DNA of 64,000 nt from Lepidonotus clava (taxonomy: Eukaryota > Annelida > Polychaeta > Phyllodocida > Polynoidae): contig OW387135.1 of assembly GCA_936440205.1 (NCBI GenBank), forward strand, positions 26,514,792 to 26,578,791, given 5' to 3'. Position 1 is the first letter of the stretch, and each line of letters begins with the position of its first letter. Shown one piece after another: positions 48,401 through 61,259 of this stretch. Below the pieces are notes generated by a model. That model ran no database searches. It was given only the letters and a program-made list of their open reading frames with translations, and was not told the origin of the DNA. The position numbers and the translations under genes were made by a program.

Positions 48401-48822
48401 GGCCTGGCATGTCACGACGTCAAAGGGGGCCAAATATAGAAACAGCTCACTGTGGCTTCACTCATGCCCAATTACGTCCCATCTGACTGAATTATCGGCC
48501 CGTAATCAGATAACCGACGTGTTTTATAGTGCCTCAGATAACATTCATGTCACATAACAAGGGGAAATTGTCACATTACGCTAAGATGACCGCTTCTCCT
48601 AAACCCAAAACCTGCAGTGGCACTTTGTATAGGATAGATCCCTCCTGAACTTCTCCATGTTGTACGGTACCAACTGAAGTGTAAAGAAAATTAATTCTCT
48701 AGTTTTAACTTTTTAATTAGCCTATTTTCTGTATAGCGTCTAGCGAAGCCACTGCTACTAGTACTAACTATTTCAATCTATAGCGAATATGTACAAGGGT
48801 TGGGGACTAGGGAAGTATTTAC

Positions 48823-48864
48823 CATGGTAGGCACGAGGCCACCGGCCGCCGGCACCCACATCAT
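48823..48864 (-). CDS. Rbfox: Rbfox first coding exon MMWVPAAGGLVPTM (phase 0 exit)
   Basis: The minus strand reads GGCGTCACC ATG ATG TGG GTG CCG GCG GCC GGT GGC CTC GTG CCT ACC ATG followed by donor GTAAATAC. The Kozak context (CACCATGA) is ideal, and the frame upstream has a TAG before any other ATG, so this is a real start. MMWVPAAGGLVPTM resembles the vertebrate RBFOX1 first-exon peptide MIVPAAPYLPGLIQ, which also ends in phase 0 and joins the N-terminal low-complexity exon. The exon extends rightwards as 5' UTR for an unknown distance. I take this as the ancestral first coding exon. Confidence 0.72.
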
Positions 48865-49167
48865 GGTGACGCCTGTGTGGTCAGCTGGGCCCTCCTCGGG
48901 CGGTCTGGGACGGCCTGGGACGGCCACAACTCGGTGATCAGACGGCCAAGACTAAGCCAGGCAGCAAACTGTCCCCCGGACACTGCGACCGGCACAAAGC
49001 GCAAGGAAGCGGCGAATGGAGGCTGGCTACATCAGCGGAAAAGGAATTTGTGTCAAGTTGACTGGATCCGGCCTGGATCCGTAGCGTCGAAGTGGAAGCC
49101 CGGAGGGGGCTCAAGACTGTGGTGGGTGGGGAGAGGGATGGGAGTTGTGGGGCCGTGGGTGAGAAGA

Positions 49168-49185
49168 GGGGGGGGGGGGGGGGGG
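49168..49185. repeat. G18 homopolymer
   Basis: Eighteen consecutive G on the plus strand, just upstream (minus sense) of the first coding exon. Confidence 0.9.
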
Positions 49186-50199
49186 CGTTTTTCTGATGGG
49201 TAGTGCGAGAGGTTAGGATCTAGCGGTATAGTCTATAGATGAGATTCAATTAATATTCAAACTTTGAATGTGAAAATGTCACAATTTATCTAAATGCTAT
49301 TCTTGCATTTAAATGAATGAGAACACTGTATACATCCATAGTCATGTGCACCAACTGAAGCTAAAGTCGAATTAAAATCCTGAGCAGTATGGCTGAAATA
49401 TATATAGGCACTAGAGGTACTGCTAATGGAGAGAGGAAGGAGTGCAGCTGTGGTGAGCCAGTCTCCAGTCCTTGGGGGGCATCTTTACCAATCGGTCCCG
49501 TGCCCACCTCCCCGACCAACCCCCAACTGAGACTGGCCTCAGCTATTTTTTCTCCCCACTGATGCACTGAACCGGCCAATGAAGCCTAGGCCAGCGCACA
49601 AAAAAGACTTCCTCCACGTCCTGTTGATTTCTCTAATCTAACGCCGCCCACGCCGCCCTGGAGGCAGGCTCATGTAGCACCAGCTTGAAATATCTGGTCG
49701 GCCTTTGGTTCGAGGGGAAGCGCCCATGGAATTGAGATTATTTTAAGACGGTAACAGATTCCCTAATTAAAGTTAAAGGGCGCGCCTGCCACTCCACTCC
49801 CTGAAGCTCTCACTCCTTCCGAATAATGTGGGTCAATTAGACAGTTTCAAGCAACATTAAGTTGTCACAGGTAAAAAAAATCCACAATCAGTGTTTTTCA
49901 GTTCGTAGAACTTGCAGAAGATGGAAGGAGGGTTGGATAAAGGAGGCTGGATGCGTCTCTGGTAGCAATCAGGAGAGACGGCACCTTTATCACCAGGCTC
50001 TAGACAATATAAGATAGCATCAGAGTGAACGTGTATGGGGAAGATCAAAGACAGCAGCTGGTCTGCCGGCCAAGATAAGCCGATTCTCAGAAAGAAAACA
50101 GTCTCTTCTCTTCCTCGCCCGCTCCTTATAATAGCTCCCGAACCCCAAAGCAGCAGCAACCCTACACCGCCAACACCGGCCTCCCCCCGTGTCACTCAC

Positions 50200-50227
50200 T
50201 CCATACTCAAACTGCCTTTGCATGGGT
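50200..50227 (-). CDS. Candidate short exon MQRQFEYG (phase 0 exit)
   Basis: The minus strand has TTTTTTAGTTTAG, then ACCC ATG CAA AGG CAG TTT GAG TAT GGA, then donor GTGAGTGAC. Eight codons from the ATG leave in phase 0. It could be a further alternative start, but the Kozak context is poor (C at -3) and no homology is visible. Confidence 0.25.
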
Positions 50228-52951
50228 CTAAACTAAAAAAGACCCTGCTAAGCAAAGACAACTACGACGTCCTTGAGGGTTTGGGGGCCAATATTTTACA
50301 TCGCTCATGTGTTTCGGGTCTTAGATGAGGTCGGGTCTGTTCTCTATTATCTTACAATCTGTGCCGTCAGCGTAGATTTATGGCCAGCCCAGTGCCTGCC
50401 ATAACCTCTCACCTCTCAGTTTCACCTCACCTCTCCTACCCTCTGGATCTCAGGCCGGTAACCTGGCAGACGTGGGAGGGGCTCGGGGCTGTGGCACTGA
50501 CTTGGTGCTGAGAACAGAAGTGGAGGCCAGGATGAGTGCTACCCCCGATATCCTCCCCCTGCTCTCTTCTCCTCTCAGACCCCCCTGCCTAACTGGGGCT
50601 GAACTTTTAACTCTTTATTCCGAAATAGGTAATTGAAGATTGTTATAATTGGAATTTTAAACACTCAAAACCAAACATCCTGCATTTAATGCCTATGTAA
50701 CTACACGTACAATAAAGATGTCAGAAGTAATGGAAGTATGAGAACTCTACACCCAAACCAATAAGTAGGCTCAGTGGTGGGTTTTGTTTTATTACTCCGT
50801 GATGTGTCTGGCAGCACGCCCCCCCCCTCCCCCCCTCCCCATCCCGTGACCCCGTCCATCACTCGGTTCTCAGGGCCTCTTCTGCCAGCCTCAGGCGACC
50901 TGACATATAAACACACATGTGTTACTGCATATCACAATGGGCGGCCTTTGTTTGGACCTTCTTCTGAATCTCTGACACCAGCTCGCTCTCTAGACTCTGT
51001 CCCAACCTACCAAGTGGTTTAACATTTTTCTTATTGTGTATGACGCAGAATATATGAGACGCGTTTGAAGGATCGGTGTATGACTCATTTATTATAAGGA
51101 AAATGAGATCTGCATCGTTATGTTTGATAATCAAGATTGCATTACATCAATTATGAGGAAATTATATCATATTCACACGAACCATTAGGATGATATTGCG
51201 GCATGAGTGATATTCGCATACCAGTGTGATAAATGAATACCATTCTGGCAGATTTATTTTCCTCTCTGTGAGGTAAAAAGGCATGAACATGTTTGCGCCC
51301 CAAAGAAAGTTGCAGTGAGTTACCGTGAAGATAAACTCGGCCTCTCAGCTCCGCCACATGAGGCAGTCACTTGGGTGCACTTCAAAATGGTACACTTTCC
51401 GGGGAAACATGGAATGTTTATCGACCTGATAAACAGGCCCCGGTAGGCAGAGAGAGTCATTCCAGATGGGGAGAATCCCTGACCCCTGCAACTAGTGTTC
51501 GTCTGGAGAACACTGGCACTGACCGACATAGACTAGAGTTCTGAGAATAAAAGAAACTGCTTATTCCTTATTCTACCGCGGTCCCGCCGTGATTGATTGT
51601 GACGGCATATAAAGGATGTATGTGTGTATGTACGTGGGATAAACATGTTTTCTTGGTAGGCACCACGGCTGAACATACTGCGGTAGACGATGGCCAAGTA
51701 CGTAATACATCAGTGATGAGTCATAATGTATTGGTGGTAAGAAAAGAGGAAAAACTCGGAGAGACAACTTTTATAGGCTTGGCGCAGCATGAGTATGGCC
51801 AGTTTGATTCTCAGAAGCAGCATGATACAGTGCCAGTGTGTTTTAGGGGCGGATTGGGAGGCAGCTGGGCGGGGGGCTCTTTAGGGAAGGTTTATGGCTC
51901 CCCATCCCCAGACTAAAAGCGTTATGACAAACACCCACTAGGGGACAGCATCTTCTGCGGGCGCTGCCTTCAAACAATACCAGGTTCTTATTGATCCCTT
52001 GGCTTTTACTGCCGGCCAGCGAGACGGCCGGGATAGGGTAAATAGGCGGCCCCGCCCCACTTCAACTTTGCCTTCTCTATTAGGCGTGTCTGGCCTAAAG
52101 CCCAGGCATAAAACCTACGAAATACTGAGCCTCGGACTTTCCGATTACTATATATTACCCACTATATTATCGTTGTTTGTTGCCAGTTTTCTTCCGTATT
52201 AATAAACAGGAGCTTTCCTACCTTACAGCAATGGGAGGGTTGGCAAGTAATTTAATACTTCCGAAACGATACATACCTGGAAAAACAACGAAACAGCAAT
52301 TATTAGAGAGTTTTAAAATAGGCCAAAACATGGACGGTATACAGGAATGGGTGAGGTGACATTACATCTTATTTAAGTTGTTAAGTAACTGTGTGCACGA
52401 TGAAACAATAACTATACTAGTTACTAAATGTTAAACAATACTATTTCGAATTTAAATGCAGCGAGATAGTTATTCAGTAAAATTAATGATATTCAGGCAA
52501 ATCAAATAATTATGTACTTTTAGATTCATGAGGAGAGTATAAACAGACAATTGGTTATCCACATGGAAATAGCTTGAGATATCCAACTAGATCTAGATCT
52601 AGACTTATCTTAGCCAGATAAAAGAAAGACCGTCGATACCCTGTCTAGTGTGTAAAACATCACATTTATGATTAGTTCAATACAATGTATGTCTATTCCA
52701 TTTTCTATGTAAATACGTATCATTTACCTATTTTTCTTTCATCATATGTAATATACTCTGAAAACCAGGAGTGACCCTGACGTCTATCACACAATATTAT
52801 TCCTTGAAATAAGAAAAAAATCTAAGGAAATGGTTTCACGTCGTGCTTGGTACTTTCAACTTTGGGTGAATTACCATGTGCTTCCATGGATAAAATAATA
52901 ATTTTTTTCGGACGTCCAGTAAAAATAGAGCAAACAAATACATGCAATTTT

Positions 52952-53167
52952 CAGTGTCGGAAATTAAGAGTTTGTCTTGTGCACCCATCGGGTGCATAAT
53001 TTCTCAAGCTCTGCGCCCGAAATTTGGTACATGCACCCTGCTAATATATAGCAATTATTTAAATTATTAAAAGTGTGCACATTGTGAGTGCACACCTCAA
53101 AAGATTGCGCACCCGGCCACAAAAATGTGTGCACCAGGTGCAGGGCGCAGCTTAATTTCCGACGCTG
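52952..53167. mobile_element. Non-autonomous hAT-like DNA transposon (MITE), 216 bp
   Basis: The left end CAGTGTCGGAAATTAAG (52952-52968) and right end CTTAATTTCCGACGCTG (53151-53167) are inverted repeats of 17 bp with one mismatch. The CAGNG start is typical of hAT elements. AATTTT flanks both sides (52946-52951 and 53168-53173), a likely target duplication, though hAT normally makes 8 bp. The interior is rich in GTGCAC/GGTGCA palindromic words and has no transposase. High TIR identity suggests moderate age. Confidence 0.8.
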
Positions 53168-54431
53168 AATTTTGGATACGCATGTAGTATTGGTTCTGCA
53201 TGTTTCCCATGCACTCCTGCTGTTGGTTCGTTGGTTTCCCACCAGGGAACAAGTCCATCCCTAGTGGTATTACCGGGAACTAAGCTGCACGTCGGTCGCC
53301 ACAGAACCGGGGGGTGAGAGCCTTCTATGCTTCATTAATTATCACCCTCTCTCCAGGCTCCATTTAATTACATGTCCCCACAATCAGATCATGACATATC
53401 CCCTTATATTTGAACGCTACCCGTCAATCAAAGGGATATAGTGGTGGCTCTTGGAGCCTTTGTAGTACATGGATAATCCATAAGAAGACGAGATTCAATC
53501 TCTTTGCAGGCCGTAGACTATTTGCGAGACAGAACTTTGAGGTTCTTTATCAACAGTGCAACTTAGTCTTTTGTATTTTTTCTACTTCAAAATGTCGAAC
53601 AGAACACTGTTCCAAAAATGAAATAAAGCCACGGTTACGCATTAAATATAGTCCAATAATAAGGGGTAAATTAAGGGTACCCCTGTAACATACCCAAATG
53701 TCGTCATTCAAGGTATGCCAGTCCTCCTCGTCCACGAGAATGTCCTTCAACCCATGCAGGAAATCGGATAAAAATGTCGAACTTAACCCATAAAGATAGT
53801 CCGAATCAGAAACTCCACAGGGCTCTTTTCCGAACATTATTATCTCTGTCGAATAAGAACTTAATAATCCAAAAGTCTCCGTGGCGTTTAGTTCCCGTGT
53901 GAAGTCTGTCCGACGGACTGAGATAAAACACTTTTTAGTAGACTTCCTTCAATCAAGACCGCGTCTAGTAATTGGATTAAAATGCCCCGTTTCGACCTCT
54001 TAAAAGTCCAGCGGTTCCTTGTTCAGTGGTTCTCCATGCAGTTAGACTATTGTCATTAATCTAAGATGCAATGTTCCCGTTTTAAAATCGACTGTTAGAA
54101 GTTACGCTATCATCCGTGCACATGCGAGTGAAGTGTGTGGTCGTCTGAAGTGCGACTTGAGCAGACGACATTTAGCCGGTGAAATATTAGTCCTTTCATG
54201 ACCTACTTACCTCTCACATACTTGTTTGATCACCTAGCGGACTTGGACATAACTACGGTCTAGTGAAATCGACACGGTTCACTTCAGACGCGCCGCGCGC
54301 CGCCATGTTTGATTCTTTAATTGTTTTGGTGCGCGCGCCCCATCCAAAACAATTGACTTAGGCCAAACCAATCAAGGAATGTTTCTGGTAACATGTTACT
54401 TTCTATTAGGTGCACGGGGGAGGGGAAAGGT

Positions 54432-54446
54432 GGGGGGGGGGGGGGG
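54432..54446. repeat. G15 homopolymer
   Basis: Fifteen consecutive G on the plus strand. Confidence 0.9.
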
Positions 54447-57400
54447 ATTTTAAGACGACCTAAATATAACGTGCACGAATTTGCCCATGCATGACGCGCG
54501 TGCGTTTACCGTTTGTAACGGTGAGTATAAACAGGGGACTTTAATTCTTGTTTCTTCTCGTTTAGTAAAACATTGAAACAACCTGGTTTTTGTGAGGATG
54601 TCAGCCGTGATCAGTATAATTCATTGTTGGATCACGTTCACCTTTTTGGACATACTTCGGTGTTATTTCCGAACTTTACTCGGGTGCCTGGAATTCCCCG
54701 AATTCCTTTTAAAATGGGCGTTTCTTGTCCTCTTTTGACAGGAAATTACGGGAAAACAAGCCCACCTAAAACATGGAATTCTTATGTTTCCACTAGTTTC
54801 ACAGTGACATTTAAAACGAAACAGACGTCAAAAAAACAATAAAATTGACGTAGCGTAAACCAATGACTCCGTGGGTGGTTAAAGTGGTTTTAGGGCAAAA
54901 GGAGAACGTGTAAAACAACCCTACTCTTTGTAAAAGCTGGAAACACGGTGCTTTAGTTCCATGCTTTCATGTCTCACGATGATGAATGATTTTTGTAGGT
55001 CGTGTGCCACCGGGAAAACTAACAAAGCGGAGGATAATAATAGGCCGGCAGCGTGTCAGCAGGTGGAATGGAGAGTGGGAGAGGGACACCCATCATGGCG
55101 GCGGACAGTGATCACCACATCATGGAGTAGGTCCTCATTTGTTCCTTATTAGCCTCCATGAATACCTGAGTGGCTGCTGTCATGCCAACACCACCCCTGT
55201 ATCGCCGACCGCCCAGCCAATGAAGCCAGTAATAATGAAACGCAGACTAGGAAACAATAGGCCGCAGCATATCCCAGTTTGTCAGAACGTTATCATAAAC
55301 CTTACCTGCAATAGGCCCTTATACGGAGCATGTATATCATACCCTGCTGGTTTATTCTTTTTTTTTTAACACAGGAATATATGTACAGCTAAGACCAGCT
55401 CGTTAAGCGTACACAATACTATTTTCGTAATTTACCTTCTAAATGAGGAAGGACCCAAAGCGGATCCATGGGGTTAGAATATCAATACATTGAACAAAAT
55501 TAATGATGGCGCCTAGGGCCTAAATAGTTTTGAACAGCAGTCCTCCGCCCCCTTGAAAATCTCCAGCAATGCCGAATTTTATGTATTAGGAGCACGGGCA
55601 TGCCATGTCCCCTTTTCTGAGGGGATGGGGGGTTGGTGATGGTTTGAATGTTTTGAAATTATCATTTTTAAAATGTAACATATCAATACTATTTATAGTG
55701 CAAGTGGTTTATTCGAGAGATGCACAACCCTTCAAAATTGTGAGGGAAGCACGGGGGTTTCGGAAATATTAAAGCTGTACGTTCATTTATTTTTTCCATA
55801 GAAATGCCGGATGACATGCATTCATATACACCTGAATAAATTCTCCAGTCTCTTTAACTTTCGCCACACCACCGTATTCGTATCCGTACTGCGGGCACTA
55901 AGAAACCACAACACTTTTAACATAAGCTCCAGACTGCATGCAGTCAATCGCCCCAGGCCATTGAATTCTACACTCCATAAAAGATAAATTCCTAACGAGT
56001 CTACTTTTTGCTTGGACATATCCGCATCACTAAACTTTTTATCCTATATATAGGCCTTCTTGCCGCTTGATATGAATACACCCGGAGCTTATAAACATGA
56101 AAAATGGCTGTTTATGAAGGTAATGTTGTGCACTTCTGGAAGACTTGTATACATGTAATGCGCCAGCTCTATACATTTTCTCCAGTACGCGGCCAACTTT
56201 AGCCAACTCCTTGTATAGTTGAGTCGTGACTCAGATCCTATACGGCCAGTCGTTTATCAATAATGTTTGATCGGGGCGCCTGTCGCTCACGATAAGACAG
56301 CGTCGTCGGCGCAGGGCTGGGAGGTGGTACTGGAGGATGACGGAGGCCCTTGGCCCCGTCCCCCCTCCCTGCCGCTGGCGTGGCCCAGCCAATTTATCTG
56401 ATTTATTATATGGTCACAGCACGGTCGACAGCCGCATGACAAGGCATCAAGATGGATTGAGCCCACAAGCCAACGGTACCCCACCCGCCACCGCCACGTC
56501 AGCCCCAGTCGGCACCACCCAAACCACCAGCAGAGTCACTCCCAGTCCCCAAATAACATGTCTTAGCTGACCTCCGCCATGCAGACCCCACAACGACACA
56601 GTATCCAGCCTCGCAGAACAACTGAATCAAGTGCCCCAGCTATATAGGCGCCGCAACAAAGAATAGTTAATTCATGCAAATCGCAGGCATTGTTTTCTGG
56701 TTGTTATTGCCGCCTGGCGTGTTATTTTTGCCAGTCAGTTGCTAATATATCACCGGCTCATCTACATGTGAAAGCTTTTTCCACTGCTTTTCCGGCAGCA
56801 AGGTGCCAGCGGACACGTAGAAGAAAGCTTGGTTGATAGGTTCAGGAGGCAGGGCTTCCGCCGCCGCTCCGTCATACAGCGACGTCTCGTTATTTCTGAC
56901 GTTATACCAAGCGCGGCGAGTCGCAATTCTAGATTTCATCTAGAGCATGTTCATCACGATTTCTGCGCGGCCTGACCCAGAAAAATGGCAATTGAATATG
57001 CAGAAGGCGGCCAGCAATCGGCTTCTTGGTAGGAATTAGCGGCCCGGGTGCGGGCAAAGTGAGCATGGGCCAGTGTGCGCAATGTGCTGGCTTACTGTAT
57101 ACAATCAACATCAAGAAGTCATATATCGCGGCTCCCCTCCGCCTTGTCCCTATCCCCTGCCTGCCTTTGGACCCTCATAAAACATACCGTCTATTTCCGG
57201 TATGCGCGGGTGCCCTGTTACCCGTAGGGCACGCAAAAACATGTAGCGTCCACTGCTTTTGTTATTACTTAATATTAGCTCAATGTAAACTGAAGAAAGT
57301 ACAGATAATGCAGTGAGGTGGTATAGGGTTCCGAGTATATTTGATATTGTTCTACATCTATTCCGGGGTTCCATAATCTACATAAAAAATACGTTTCACT

Positions 57401-58350
57401 GACAATTTGAGAATTTGTCAGTAATACGTACACTGTGTATACAGAAAATCCCATATCGCCATATCCTTCCCATATTTGTGGTGTAAAGGCACGCTAAGCG
57501 ACCTCACTGATTGCGCCGACATAAACCAGCCTTATCTGATTGCGTGACACCTCTTGACACCCCATGTGATACATTCTGGTATTTCTAAATCAATTTCTAA
57601 GATGAATCGGACACACGATTTCGGGGAGAATCTAATACATGGAATCATTCATCACGAGAGGGATTTCATGTAGCCACATTTTACCTAGTTAGTAAGGGCA
57701 TAGTGGGGGCATGGTGGTCGAACCTCTCAAATAAGCAGGGCCATAAATGGGCATTTCTCTGCACAAGTGGTTTAGTTCTCTACCGCGGGCACCTATACTG
57801 AGAGTTATAAGTTACTTCTTATGGTGGACTTGCGAAATGTATCAATACTATATCGACGGAAGGCGAGATTGGGTGGTACAAATAACGACGCTAAACAGTC
57901 AGGCGAGTTAGAGAGACTACGAGGCATTTCGATACGTCAAAATTTCCCAATCAAAAACTAAAGTGAAAATCCAGGGAACCATAAATGGTTTTCTACGATA
58001 CAGGCAAGAGGAAAAGGCACATACACATTTTACGATATTTTATAAACGCATTATAATAAAAGCAAAATTACACGTTACACTTACGCTATGCGATACGTTC
58101 AATTTCTAAAAACAAACCCTAGCAGGCAGCAGTAGAACGTAGAGGATATAATACGGGGTAGGGCCACAACCGTCTCTCTCCTCATATACATACACATGCA
58201 ACTCTGCACTCGTTTGTACCAGGCGAAACATGGGTTTCACTGACAGCCGGTAAAACCTATCATCTGTCAGCTAGGACTGGAAGCTGTCTTATAGTTATTC
58301 TCCAGGGTATAGGTTTTTACTTGGAGGCCGAGGTAATGGCCTCATTTACC

Positions 58351-58400
58351 GAACTTCATGGGTTCATTGGGTCAATGAACTTCATGGGTTCATTGACCCA
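58351..58400. repeat. Overlapping direct repeat and 13-bp perfect hairpin
   Basis: GAACTTCATGGGTTCATTG occurs at 58351-58369 and 58377-58395 (period 26). Within it TGGGTCAATGAAC (58368-58380) pairs perfectly with GTTCATTGACCCA (58388-58400) across a 7-nt loop. No terminator role is expected in a eukaryote. It may be a protein-binding palindrome or simply a replication-slippage product. Confidence 0.8.
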
Positions 58401-59819
58401 TTCAATACTGAGGAATAATATCATGCTATCATTCTGAGCCAAAACAAACAAAAATATCAGTGTCAAACAGAACCCGGCTTTGTGGGCGTCAGTCAGGACG
58501 CCGCCCGTGTCAAACCGCCAGGTCGTAGACTACTTACACCCGGTCGTACATCTCCCGGTGCAAAGCGCCGGGCTCGTATACTACTCACGGCCTGGGGGTC
58601 GCCCGGCCCTGGAGCAACGACCACCTCCGGGCGGGTTTCTTGACCTCTGATGACCCCGGCTTTGACCTTGGGCCGACCACGGCCATGTTTTTAGCGGCAG
58701 CTGCGTGGAGCAGATTCCCGTTCTATTGGGTTTGGTGGCGGCTGGTAGCTGCTGGAGGAGACTGGAGGAGACTGGAGGGGGCTGGAGGGGAGGGGGGAGA
58801 ACTGCGCTGGCTTAGTGCAGGCCCCATTACCCTTACTTTATGGGCTGGGGGCGTGTCCTTTCCAGGCCTGTCCCTCCAGTCCCTTTAGCCAGGCTCACCA
58901 CCCACACTCCAGCCTCAGCGCTACCCACTGGAGTAAGGGAGTCCTGTCACATGCCCACCCGGCAGGGCAAGGGCATCCAAGTTGGCATGGTAACGTAAGA
59001 TGGATGAACGGCTAGCAGAGTGGTCTAAAGACGTTAGTGAGGGGGTCATCCGTCTCGGGACGGTACCCTGTCAGCAGGGGCCTGCATTACGCCCCAGACC
59101 TCTACCTGCACCTTGTTACATCACCCAGTCTACGGTTACATTATGACAGCGTCCCGAGTGGGGACGCAGGGTCGGGAGGAGATGGGGGCCTATAAAGGTA
59201 CTAGTTTGGAACGTCAAAGTGGGATCAAACTACAAGATGGAGTAGTCGGGATCCTCGGGAACTTTCTTTTCACCAAACTAAAAGAATCTACAGAATAATG
59301 TAAATGTAATCTGGTTCATTCAGTCCTTTTTTCCAACCCGGATTAAAAATAAATGATTCCATTACTAGGCGAAAAAACTAGCTCTCCCCTTACGCATGCG
59401 CGTATAAAATATTTGACACTTTCTCACTGAAAACATTGATATAATGATTTTTTCTGTGTCCATTACCCATCAAAATACCCTTACATGGGACCTTACCACA
59501 CAAATGAATTCATTGTATCTCCTCTTCTTACTATTTTCTCTAAATATGTACCATATACTAGTACCTTAGGAACCCGGACAACTCTATTTGCCAGTCTCAA
59601 CAAGCAAACTGAAAGCCCCTTCTCCAACGACACATCGGCCCAAATAAGCATTATGTAAATGCCCGTCTCCTGAGGGCAGTGTTACAGAATCCATCTCCAT
59701 TCGACTGACACGGTTGCATAGCTCTATTCGGTTAGATGAGAAGGTGGTGCCTAGGCGGGAGCCCGGCTCTACATTGTGCCCCCACACAATAAAGGCTAAG
59801 CGTCCCCGCCCGGCCCAAA

Positions 59820-60130
59820 GACGTCGTGTGTTCTACGTTAGCAGGCTAATGTGTGCAGGGCGCGCCTTCAATGACCCCCGACAATAACGCCCCCTGTCGA
59901 CATATTCGGCGTCTCCGGGGGCGCCGCCATTAATCTGATGTATCGACGCCGGCGTCCCTTCAACCTTTGCCGTCGGCCGCAGAATGCCCACGCCAAGTGA
60001 TGGACGGCGACGGGTCCCTTTGGACGCCGCAGGAACCGGAAACGCTCCCCGCATCGCGATATCTCGCGAGGGGGGATTGTTATTATCGCGGCGGCCATGA
60101 CGGCGGCTTAGCCGGCTATGAGCACTGAAG
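59820..60130. promoter_or_regulatory. CpG-rich block with TCTCGCGAG word, candidate CpG-island promoter
   Basis: Dense CpG, and ATATCTCGCGAG at about 60059-60070 differs from the metazoan core-promoter word TCTCGCGAGA only in its last base. The minus strand carries ATGGCCGCC at about 60098 with an open frame of 76 codons, which may be compositional. This could be an alternative promoter of the same gene. Confidence 0.35.
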
Positions 60131-61206
60131 GGCCGCGAATGGTCCTTAGGGTGGGTTTACATCGGCCTGCTGGTCGGGTAACGGCTGTGGGGGTCGGCAG
60201 GGGGCGCGCGCAGAAATCGATGTAAACGGAGTTAGGGTGGGGCGTTCGGGGACAGGTCTTGTAATTGACAATTCAATATAGAGGCACTCTGTCGGACCGA
60301 CGTGTCTGTCCATCCGACAGCCCCCAGCTTCTGGACGGCCAAAGCACCTCCTCTAACCCCCCTCCAACCCCCACCCATCACCAACACCGTCTGGTGGCCA
60401 CGTCGGACCTCTCCACTTCCGGTATGAGCTGCCATCTCTGGTTACCGTCGGACGTGACGGCACGGTCTAAGGAGATCGCCGGGTACAAGCGAAACTCCAC
60501 CGCGCCAAGTGAATCCACAGTAGCAGACGACATCTGGTGACAAAGGAAACTCTCGTCCGGTCTGAATAAATAACGCGCGTGTTTATCTGATCAGCACTTC
60601 TCCCGAAGGTAAAAAAAACAGGCTAAATGTATTAATACAGCCGCTCTTAGTTGGCTGTGTATTATAAAACAAGTGGTTATGGGAAAGCACACAATACAGA
60701 CTGTCTCGTGATACATTATGCACAGCCAGGCCCTGTAATATGAGACTCAGCTGCCCACACAATCACAGTCTCTCCGCCCGACCCTCCCCCAGCGGCTGTT
60801 CTCAATCATTTGTCCCATCTCACGCCACCCCTTTCCTTCCCCTGTCTGGGATTAAGCCACCTTCACACCCCGCTCCCAGCACGCGTCGACACATCCTTTG
60901 AATGCCGCCCCCCATCTCCATTCACGCCCGTCTCCGCGCACGCCAGCCCCCGAGACGGAGATCAAACAAAAATCGCCGTGTAATTCCTCAGCGCGCCGTT
61001 GGTGGCGCTGCTAAGGGCCGTATTTTATCCCGCTGAAATCTTAATTCCGCGCTCTGTATTCCCGATTCTACATTTACAGCTTATTCCAAGATCCCAGCGA
61101 GAGCAGAGGAAATGCTATGGAATCCTTACAAATCCTCTTCTATAGGAAATAGGTAACATAATAGACAGAACCCCCGCTCACCGACATCGACACCAGCGCC
61201 CTCTCT

Positions 61207-61259
61207 GAGCAGCTCGTCACACTAGCCCAGGGGGGCTTATTTTACATTTGGAGCTGCTC
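61207..61259. repeat. Inverted GAGCAGCTC / GAGCTGCTC pair, 35-bp spacer
   Basis: GAGCAGCTC at 61207-61215 and GAGCTGCTC at 61251-61259, convergent like the pairs at 8371 and 11591. Confidence 0.6.

Larger units (their letters stand above)
40881..48822 (-). other. Rbfox intron, about 8 kb, with enhancer-like blocks
   Basis: Alternating AT-rich intron and blocks of conserved-element appearance: 43040-43600 (GC-rich with TTTAATCAGCGCGCGCGG), 45160-45310 (homeodomain-like GCAATTAG, ACAATTAG, TATGCAAT), 45780-46210 (CpG-rich), and 47400-47700. A 9/12-nt acceptor-donor interval at 45516-45527 has tandem CAGCAG. The long frames at 47707-48121 on both strands are mutual shadows. Confidence 0.4.
1..48864 (-). 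other. Rbfox: RBFOX-family splicing factor gene, body (3' end off the left edge)
   Basis: RBFOX proteins are nuclear and cytoplasmic RNA-binding proteins whose single RRM binds (U)GCAUG and controls alternative splicing, mainly in neurons and muscle. Nine well-supported coding exons on the minus strand, in collinear order and consistent phase, encode an N-terminal Gln/Ala/Pro-rich region, a complete RRM (RNP2 LHVSNI, RNP1 GFGFVTFA), the diagnostic VNNATARVMTKK stretch and a Tyr/Ala/Arg-Gly C-terminal domain. Using the first exon at 48864, the readable protein is about 297 residues before it leaves the window; family members are usually about 350-450. The C-terminal half is far more divergent than the RRM, and no counterpart of the vertebrate GWKLNPVVGAVY exon was found. 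I infer the longest form starts at 48864, with 5' UTR exons further right. Confidence 0.95.
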
